Part shown: one piece after another, positions 26,229 to 33,600 of the stretch
How the letters are laid out: each line of letters opens with the position of its first letter
Numbering within the stretch: the stretch's first letter is position 1
Assembly (NCBI GenBank): GCA_014860355.1
Contig: JACZJV010000079.1
Span: 1-40,637, forward strand
DNA: 40,637 nucleotides
Source: Burkholderiales bacterium
Lineage (GTDB): Bacteria > Pseudomonadota > Gammaproteobacteria > Burkholderiales > SG8-39
Direction of reading: 5' to 3'
Position numbers and translations under genes: made by a program
The notes under the pieces: model-generated
The model's input: the letters and a program-made list of their open reading frames with translations, nothing else
What the model was told of the DNA's origin: nothing
The model's database searches: none

Positions 26229-26793
26229 GGTGTCTCCTGTGTATTCGGTCATCGAGGAAGGTCTTGGGCGAAACCGGTACAGATCCCGCTCCGGCAGCCG
26301 GTCGCCACGCAGCCGGTAGATCCAGTGCGCCATCGTAGCGATGCGGGAAGGCGATCATCATTGACCACGGTCAATTTTGCCGCATCGAGTCTGCCACAGC
26401 CGGCTTCAACGCGGTCTCCCCGCGGTAGGGATCGCGGTGACTGCCTTCCCGAATTTGGCGCGGATCTGAACCCGACCCCTGTAGATCAAATGGCGCCGCG
26501 GCCGGCTCTGGTCGAGGGTTTCTCCCCATCGAATTAAGGGGCGGTCAGCGTAGTTCCTTATACAGGCTATGTCGTACTGACCTTATGCATGCCTGTAATT
26601 ACAGTCCATGTCTACGAAATGGCCGGGAAATGCCGGCGTGCAGGATGTTGCGCAGCGCGGGTGCACCGGCAGGCTCCAGGGAAGATCGTGACTTCGAATT
26701 TTTGCATAAATGGTTGAGGTGCTCTTGGAATACCCAATAGATGGCGGCTTTACGCATTCCCGACAGGGCGGATTCTGGCGCGGCAAGGGGATC
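26229..26793. other. 565-bp divergent intergenic region between oxc and the secretin gene
   Basis: No convincing gene on either strand. At 26361-26374 there is TTGACC-AC-GGTCAA, a 6-bp-arm dyad that could be an operator or a -35 element for oxc. The right half is less GC-rich and must hold the secretin promoter, but I see no consensus -35/-10 pair. Short ORFs here are antisense shadows. Confidence 0.4.
26361..26374. promoter_or_regulatory. dyad TTGACC-N2-GGTCAA, possible operator upstream of oxc
   Basis: Perfect 6-bp inverted arms 133 bp before the oxc ATG. The arm also reads as a -35 hexamer on either strand. A regulator is not identifiable. Confidence 0.25.
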
Positions 26794-29115
26794 ATGCTGA
26801 AGGTTCTGCTCCTGGCCGCGACGGTGGCCCTGCTGGCCGGCTGCGCTGCGCAACAGTTGCGCCAGGACGGACAGGCGCTGATCGAAGCGGGGAACTACGA
26901 GCAGGGACTGGCCAAGCTGGAGCAGGCGGTCAAGGCGGACGGGGGCGACGTCAGCCTCAGGATGAGCTTGTATAGCAACCGCGAGCGCGTGGTCGAGCAG
27001 CTCCTGGCAGCCGCGGAACAGGCGCGGGCGGCCGGTGACGTGCGCGGGGCCGAGGCCTATTACCAGAGGGCGCTGGTAATCGCGCCCCGCGATTTCCGCA
27101 TCATGGATGGACTGCGCCTCCTCGAGAAACGCGATGTGCATGCCGAAGTCGCCAAGCAGGCTCAAGCGGCGCTGACGGGCGGTGACCTGGATCAGGCCGA
27201 GGGTCTGGCTCAAAAGATCCTTGCCGTCGACCCCAGGCATGCCGGCGCCCTGGACGTGCTCGCCAAGGTGGAACGCGCGCGCGCGCGGCAAACCATGATA
27301 CAGCCCGAGCTCAAATCCCGCATCACCAAGCCGGTGAACCTGGAATTTCGCGACGCCAATATCAAAATGGTGTTCGACGCACTGTCGCGAACCAGCGGAA
27401 TCAACTTCATGCTCGACAAGGAGATCAAGAGCGATACCAAGATTACGATCTATGTGCGCAATATGGCGGTGGAGGACGCCATCGACCTGGCGCTGGTGCA
27501 GAGCCAGTTGCGCAAGAAAGTGCTGTCGGAAAACAGCGTGCTGATCTACCCGAACACGCCGGCCAAGCTGCGCGAATACCAGGATCTGCTCATCCGGACC
27601 TTTTACCTGGTAAACAGCGACGCCAAGCGCACCGCCGCGGCCTTGAAGGACATTCTGAAACTAAAAGATATGCACGTGGACGACCGGCTGAACATGATAT
27701 TCGTGCGCGACACCCCCGACACCATCCGCCTCGCGGAAAAAATGATCCGCAACCAGGACCTGGCCGAGCCCGAGGTGATCCTCGAAATGGAGGTGATGGA
27801 GATCAATCGCACCCGCGCAATCGAGCTGGGGGTCAGCTGGCCGGATACCTTCACCTGGCTGGTGCCCGACCCGACGAATATCACCCTGGACCAGCTGCCG
27901 TTCGGGCAGCCGAAGAGCCGCGACCGCATCGGCGTAAACGCCACCATGGCCCTGAAAATGAAGCAGGACAACAGCATCGCCAACCTGCTGTCCAATCCGC
28001 GCATCCGGGTGAAGAACCGGGACAAGGCCAAAGTACTGGTGGGCGACCGGGTGCCCATCATCACGGCGACGGTCACGCCGGGATCGACCAATCCGGTGAC
28101 CACCGAAAGCATCAGCTATCTGGATGTAGGCCTGAAGCTGGAAACCGAGCCCACCGTGCTGCTCGACGGCGACGTCAGCATCAAGGTGGCGCTCGAAGTC
28201 AGTACCCTGGGCGAACGGGTGGAAACCAAGAGCGGTTCGGTCGCCTATCGGGTCGGCACGCGCACCGTTTCGACCTCGCTGCGCTTGCAGGATGGCGAAA
28301 CCCAGGTCCTCATGGGCTTGATCCGCGACGAGGAGCGCAATAGCGCCAGCGGGGTGCCGGGACTGGTGGACCTTCCGGTACTGGGACGCCTGTTCTCCGT
28401 TCCGCACGACCAGACGGAAAAGACCGAAATCGTGCTGTCGATCACGCCACGCATCGTACGCAATGTGCGGCGGCCGGAAGCGCATGATATGGAGATCTGG
28501 TCGGGCACCGAGGCCAGCATGCAGTCCAGAAAACCCGTACTGCACAGCGCGACGGCGTCCAAAGTCTCCTTGGTACAGCCGCTCGCGCAAATCCCGCACA
28601 TTCCGGTGCGGGACCCGGGCGCGGACCAGGCAGCCACGATCTATCGGAACCCGCAGGAAACGACCCCGGCGAAAAAGCCCGTTCCCGGCCAGCCCCTGCA
28701 ACTGAGCTGGAGCGCGCCCGAGGGTGCGCGCGTGGGTGAGCAGTTCGTCGTGGGCATAGAGGCGGACGCGCCATCTGCGCTGATGAGCGCGGCCATGTCG
28801 CTCAGGTTCAATCCCGAAGCGCTGGAGGTGGTGAAAGTCGAACAGGGTGAACTGTTGCAGCAGGCGGGGGCGAAAACGGAATTCAATCATACCGTGGACC
28901 CCGGGAGGGGGCGCATAGCGCTGAGCCTGGCGCGTCCGGCACCCGATGCAATTCAGGGCAAGGGTCGCATGTTCAAGCTGACGTTCAAGGTGCTGGCCGA
29001 GACCCCAAGAACCCAGGTGCAGGTGACCAGCGTGTCTCCCGTGGGGCCCGACGATGCCCCTGTCGCCTTCGGCCTGAGCGGCCCGCTGTCGCTGTCGCTG
29101 TTGCCTAAGCCATGA
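26794..29115 (+). CDS. lipoprotein secretin (GspD/PilQ superfamily) with TPR-like N-terminus and cohesin-like C-terminus
   Basis: 773 residues from ATG 26794 (AAGGGG just upstream). Lipobox LLAGC (Cys about residue 17) gives an outer-membrane lipoprotein. Residues 25-170 are helical TPR-like repeats. About 185-260 is a secretin N0/STN domain (VNLEFRDANIKMVFDALSRTSG) and 265-340 an N1 domain (FYLVNSDAKRTAAALKDILKL). The pore domain, about 345-575, has VILEMEVMEINRTRAIELGV, NLLSNPRIRVKNRDKAKVLVG, SYLDVGLKLETEPTV and GVPGLVDLPVLGRLFS...EIVLSITPRIV. About 650-770 is cohesin-like (VGEQFVVGIEADAPSALMSAAMSLRFNPEALEV). No other type II secretion gene is in the window. Its stop overlaps the next start (ATGA), tying it to the cytochrome gene. 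Confidence 0.9.
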   Translation: MLKVLLLAATVALLAGCAAQQLRQDGQALIEAGNYEQGLAKLEQAVKADGGDVSLRMSLYSNRERVVEQLLAAAEQARAAGDVRGAEAYYQRALVIAPRDFRIMDGLRLLEKRDVHAEVAKQAQAALTGGDLDQAEGLAQKILAVDPRHAGALDVLAKVERARARQTMIQPELKSRITKPVNLEFRDANIKMVFDALSRTSGINFMLDKEIKSDTKITIYVRNMAVEDAIDLALVQSQLRKKVLSENSVLIYPNTPAKLREYQDLLIRTFYLVNSDAKRTAAALKDILKLKDMHVDDRLNMIFVRDTPDTIRLAEKMIRNQDLAEPEVILEMEVMEINRTRAIELGVSWPDTFTWLVPDPTNITLDQLPFGQPKSRDRIGVNATMALKMKQDNSIANLLSNPRIRVKNRDKAKVLVGDRVPIITATVTPGSTNPVTTESISYLDVGLKLETEPTVLLDGDVSIKVALEVSTLGERVETKSGSVAYRVGTRTVSTSLRLQDGETQVLMGLIRDEERNSASGVPGLVDLPVLGRLFSVPHDQTEKTEIVLSITPRIVRNVRRPEAHDMEIWSGTEASMQSRKPVLHSATASKVSLVQPLAQIPHIPVRDPGADQAATIYRNPQETTPAKKPVPGQPLQLSWSAPEGARVGEQFVVGIEADAPSALMSAAMSLRFNPEALEVVKVEQGELLQQAGAKTEFNHTVDPGRGRIALSLARPAPDAIQGKGRMFKLTFKVLAETPRTQVQVTSVSPVGPDDAPVAFGLSGPLSLSLLPKP

Positions 29116-30059
29116 ACGTACACGAGCGCGTGGCGGGCGCAATGCCGCGCCTGCGGAGGCTTGCTGCCTGCTGTCTGGCAGGTGCGTTGTCCAGCGCGAT
29201 TCTGGGCGCTTACGCTGCCACCGCCTTCGACGCCATAGCGCCGATTTTCGCCCAGCGCTGCGTGATGTGCCATAACGGCGATGCGGCGCCGCTGGGTCTG
29301 CGTCTGGACTCGCTGGAGAACGTACTCAAGGGCAGTCAAAAGGGCGCGGTGGTCAAGTCGGGCGATCCCGATGCGAGCGAACTGGTGCGGCGCATCCGCG
29401 GGCAGTCGCAGCCGCGCATGCCGCTGACCGGCCCACCCTTTCTCGGCGCGGACGAAATCGCGCTGATCGAGAACTGGGTAGCCGGAGGTCTGGTGGCCGG
29501 AACTGGCGCCGCTAAGCCGTCGCAGCCGGACCGGCCCAAGGCGGGCGAGGCTGTCACCTACCTGCACGTGGCGCCGATATTGCTGCAACGCTGCGCCAAA
29601 TGCCATGCGGCGAACGGTCTCAAGGGCGCGCCGCCGGAGGGCTACCGGCTCGACACCTGGGAGGAGACGATCGCGCGCGCCGACCGCCTGCGCGTGGTGC
29701 CGGGGAACCCGGCTGCGAGCGAACTCGTGCGGCGCATACGCGGACAGGCCTTGCCGCGCATGCCCTTCGACGGACCTCCGTATCTCGCCGAGGAGGACAT
29801 CCTGCTGATCGAGCAATGGATACGTCAGGGTGCCCGCGATGCGCAAGGCAAGCCCGCGCCTGCGCCTGCAGGCGCCTCCCTGCGGCTGCACGGCACACTT
29901 AACAATATAAACAACACCTGGGAACTGGACGGACTGCCCTTAAGCGTGGACGCGGCCACGCGCATCGATAAACGGCCCGGGCCCGGCGACTATGTGGAAG
30001 TGCGGGCCACGGTGCAGCGCGATGGCGCGGTGCGTGCGAACCGCATCCGGCGGCGCTGA
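29112..30059 (+). CDS. two-heme c-type cytochrome with C-terminal DUF5666-like domain
   Basis: 315 residues: a signal peptide (ending near ILGAYAATA) and two related heme modules, CVMCHNGDAAPLGLRLDS and CAKCHAANGLKGAPPEGYRLD. Each is followed by a near-identical SELVRRIRGQ...PRMP...GPP block and an acidic segment ending in IENW or IEQWI. The modules are of the Planctomycete cytochrome C type and look like an internal duplication. The last 60 residues (LRLHGTLNNINNTWELDGLPLSV ... VRANRIRRR) resemble DUF5666. The ATGA overlap with the secretin gene implies co-translation. Placed before the giant multicopper oxidase, it could take electrons from metal oxidation; the known mof cluster also includes a c-type cytochrome (MofC). 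Confidence 0.88.
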   Translation: MNVHERVAGAMPRLRRLAACCLAGALSSAILGAYAATAFDAIAPIFAQRCVMCHNGDAAPLGLRLDSLENVLKGSQKGAVVKSGDPDASELVRRIRGQSQPRMPLTGPPFLGADEIALIENWVAGGLVAGTGAAKPSQPDRPKAGEAVTYLHVAPILLQRCAKCHAANGLKGAPPEGYRLDTWEETIARADRLRVVPGNPAASELVRRIRGQALPRMPFDGPPYLAEEDILLIEQWIRQGARDAQGKPAPAPAGASLRLHGTLNNINNTWELDGLPLSVDAATRIDKRPGPGDYVEVRATVQRDGAVRANRIRRR

Positions 30060-30073
30060 TGACGACCATGGAT

Positions 30074-30211
30074 AGAGGGGTCAGCCCCCTCTACAAGATT
30101 GAGTCTGACCGGAGAGAGGGGTCAGACCCCTATACAAGAATGAGTCTGACCGCACGAGCCTATACTATTAGAAGGGGTCTGACCCCTAGAATTGAAACGG
30201 GTCTGACCCGT
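30074..30211. repeat. tandem and inverted GGGGTC-N-GACCCC repeats
   Basis: Units 30074-30110 and 30115-30151 match at 34 of 37 positions (period 41) and end in GAGTCTGACC. Palindromes are AGAGGGG-N5-CCCCTCT (30074-30092), AGGGGTC-A-GACCCCT (30117-30131), the same with central T (30173-30187) and ACGGGTC-T-GACCCGT (30197-30211). Arm changes are compensated, so the palindrome itself appears conserved. Confidence 0.8.
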
Positions 30212-30308
30212 CAAAATCCGCGGAATGCCCGGCTGGGGCAGAAGACCCGATTTTTGGGGATTACACCCATCGTCTTTCCGTCGCAGCGCGTAGCGCTCTG
30301 CGGTTTTG

Positions 30309-30375
30309 GGGGAATTCACCAGGAATTTACCCACCATCGGGGAATTTGCTCCCCAGCATTGGGGAATATTCACCA
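30309..30375. repeat. GGGGAAT-type repeat set
   Basis: Three closely spaced copies: GGGGGAATTCACC, CGGGGAATTTGCTCCCC and TTGGGGAATATTCACC. GGGGAATTTGCTCCCC is self-complementary at its ends. On the minus strand the CCCC(A/G)ATGNTGGG core resembles the junction repeats at 22089-22200. Confidence 0.55.
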
Positions 30376-30438
30376 CCAAAGCCGGGTTCAGGTGTGGCAA
30401 ATGACACAGTCGGTGGGTCAAAAAACCCCAATGCCGGC

Positions 30439-30453
30439 AGGTGCTTGGCACCT
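30439..30453. repeat. AGGTGC-TTG-GCACCT hairpin
   Basis: Perfect 6-bp arms with a 3-nt loop, 148 bp before the oxidase ATG. It may be part of the same mobile repeat array or a leader hairpin. Confidence 0.4.
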
Positions 30454-30600
30454 AAATACCCATGTGGAAGCGAATTTGGCATGGTCCCTGCACCTAGGCG
30501 GTGACTGCGTTCCGCGCCCGGTTTCGGTGGCGGCGCGGCTACTTGGGTTTTCGCAGGCACTACGAACAGCATTTCGAACACTAGATTGCGGGGAGTAAAA

Positions 30601-33600
30601 ATGGATCTCAAAAACGGTAAGCGCGGCAACAAACCATTGCCAGGCACGGCGCATCTGCAACAGGCGCTGGCGCTGGTGGGTCTAGCGGCGGCGCTGGTCG
30701 CTGCACCTGCGCATGCGTCCATCACCTGCGAGCGGCAGATCAGCGCCGACGTCGTGGTGATCGACAAGCCTTTGATGTTCAACCGGCTGGGTGCCACCAA
30801 TGTGAACGGCATGATGTACGCGCTCAAGCGCGACGTCATCAATACCTCCAGCCTGCTGCCGCTGAGCGCCGGCGGCGCCGCGATCCCGGGGAAACTCGAC
30901 CTGCGTCCGGACAAGCGCCACCGCCCGCTGGTTTTGCGCGTGCGCCGCGGCGATTGCCTCACCGTCAACCTGCAGAACCTGCTCACCCCGCTGGCCAATC
31001 CGCTTACCGAGCAGGCTGGCAACCCGCTGGTGGAAGGACCGCTCGAAGGGACACAGGTCATCAGCCTGACCGAACCTTCGGGGCAGTTGCACACCGTCGC
31101 CGTCGACGAGCAGACCAAGGGTCGTTTCGTCGGCTTCCATGCTTCGGGCATGCAGCTCGTCAACAGCATGGCCGACGACGGCAGCAAGACCGGAAACAAT
31201 CCGGGCAGCTGGGCGCCCGTGGGCGGCAGCCACAGCTACACCATCTATGCCGAGCATGAAGGCGTGTTCAACGTCACCAGCGGCGGCGCGGTGGTCGGCT
31301 CCGACGGATTGCAGGGCGCCAGCTCCAACGGCCTGTTCGGCCAGCTGATCGTCGAACCCAAAGGCGCGAAAATCTACCGCGGCCAGGTGTTCGAAGAGGA
31401 CATGCGTCTTGCCGCCGACGCCAACTTCAACGGCGTGCTCGATGCGGCCGAACTCACCTCCACCGGGCAGCCGCGCGTCAACTACGAAGCGACCTATCCA
31501 AATGTCGCGCCGTGGACCACCGAGGGCAAAGCCGGCACGCCCATCCTCAACATGATGCGCTGCACCTCCAGCGCCGCCTGTGAGATCGTGCACTCGGAGA
31601 TCAACGCAGTGATCGCCGGCCCCAATGCCGACGGCAGCTTCCCGCCCAGCACCTACCCGCTCGAATCGGTGGGCAAGCGCAATCCCTCGGTGCCCAACCG
31701 CCTCGAGGCTTTCCGCGATTTCGCCTCGGTCTACCACGACGAGACCGCCGCCGGCCAGGCCTTCCCCGGCTACTTCGTCAAGGACCCGGTGTTCCGCTAT
31801 GTGCTCGCGGGGGTGAAAGACGCGTTCATGATCAACTACGGCTCGGGCGGCATCGGTGCCGAAATCATCGCCAACCGCCTAGGCGTCGGTCCCACCAGCG
31901 ACTGCGGCGACTGCGCCTATGAAGAGTTCTTCCTGACCTCCCACGCCCTGAACGACCCGGCGCTGACCGTGGACATCCCGGCGAACCTGGGACTGGAGAG
32001 CCTGCTCCCGGGCCAGGTGCCGCCCGCCGGCACCCTGGGACCGAAAGCGAACTACGTCATCGGCGCGGAAGACGCAGCCAACGTACATCACAGCTATATC
32101 GGCGATTTCGTCAAGTTCCGCAACAGCCACATCGGCAAGGAACAGCACGTGTTCCACCTGCACAACCACCAGTGGCTGTACAACCCGAACGACGACAACT
32201 CCAACTATCTGGACGCCCAGGGCGTAGGGCCGGGCGCGGGCTACACCTACGAAATCAACTTCGGCGGCTCCGGCAACCGCAACAAGTCGGCCGGGGACGC
32301 GATTTTCCATTGCCACTTCTATCCGCACTTCGCCCAGGGCATGTGGGCACACTGGCGCAACCACGACGTGTTCGAGGCCGGCACCCGGCTGCTGGCTTCG
32401 GGCGCGGCCTACCACGCGAGCGCATGGGCGCTGGGCAACACCACGCCGGCGCCCGGATCGCGCGCCTACCCCGACGGCGAGATCGTCGCCGGCACGCCGA
32501 TCCCCGCCACGGTGCCCCTGCCCGGCAAAGCCCTGGCGGTAATGCCCGGCTCCGTGCAGGTGGTGCAGAGCCCCTACAACTCCCCCCTGAACGGCAAGCC
32601 GCTGGGCTCGCTCGCCAAGGTCAACAATCGCAAAAAGAACCCGGGCTACCCGTTCTGGATCGCGGGCATGGAGGACTCCATCGGCCATCGTCCGCCGACG
32701 CCGCCGCTGGACATGCTGACCAAGGCCAAGGCGCAGGCGCTCAAGGACTCGGGCGATCCGCTGTGGTCGCAGCTGCAGCCGGAGCAGGCCGCAGGCTTCG
32801 ACGGCGGACTGCCGCGCCATACCCTCAAGGGTTACTCCGCGGGCACGGTGACCCACACGACAATCTCGCGCCTGGACTTCTCCAAGGATATCGAGGCGGC
32901 GGAGCCGGTGTACTACCCCGAGGAAGGCACCGATCTCGAGCAACTGGCGATGAAGTTCCACTCGAAACGCAATCACAAGACCACGAAAATCGACCTCGCC
33001 GGCAACGCCGAGCCGGCAATGTTCATTACCAACGGCAGCGGTGGTCCGGTGGTGGGCGCGCCTTTCCACAACCCCTGCATCGACGACAAGGGTAACGTCC
33101 TCAAATCCGGGGTGGTGGGCAAATTCTTTTCCGGCGAATCACTGGACGGGATGAAGACGCGTGGCTCGAGCATATTCAACTCCGACACGCCGCGCATCTA
33201 CAAGGGCACCAACCTGCAGTTCGACGCAGTGCTCAGCAAGACCGGCTACCACTTCCCGCAGGAGCGCATCGTCGCGCTGTGGCAGGACGTCGCGCCGGTG
33301 ATCAGCAAGCAGAAAGCGCCCGAACCCCTGGTGATGCGCATGAACACCTTCGACTGCACCATCTATCACCACAGCAACCTGGTGCCGGAGTACTACGAGA
33401 TCGACGACTTCCAGGTGCGCACGCCCACCGATATCATCGGCCAGCACATCCACCTGCCGAAGTGGGACCTCACCACCACTGACGGCTCGGCCAACGGCTG
33501 GAACTACGAGGACGGCACCATGTCGCCCGGAGCGATCCGCAGCCGCATCAACGCCATCCGCAACTTCAATGCCTGCACCGCGAACGATGCGCGCAACGGC

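Larger units (their letters stand above)
30060..30600. other. 541-bp repeat-rich leader region before the multicopper oxidase
   Basis: No coding region is convincing; the ORF from 30059 starts inside repeats and lacks domains. It holds two tandem 37-bp units, four GGGTC-type palindromes (30074-30211), a GGGGAAT repeat set (30309-30375) and an AGGTGC/GCACCT hairpin (30439-30453). The oxidase ATG at 30601 has GGGGAG 5 nt upstream. TAGATT at 30582-30587 is a weak -10 candidate. Confidence 0.6.

Noticed and set aside
26600-26793. Sigma-54 type promoter before the secretin gene
   Set aside because: GG and GC pairs near 26633-26650 are not spaced by the required 10 bases.
30074-30375. CRISPR array
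   Set aside because: Repeats are palindromic, of unequal spacing and only two are tandem; there are no unique equal-length spacers and no cas genes.
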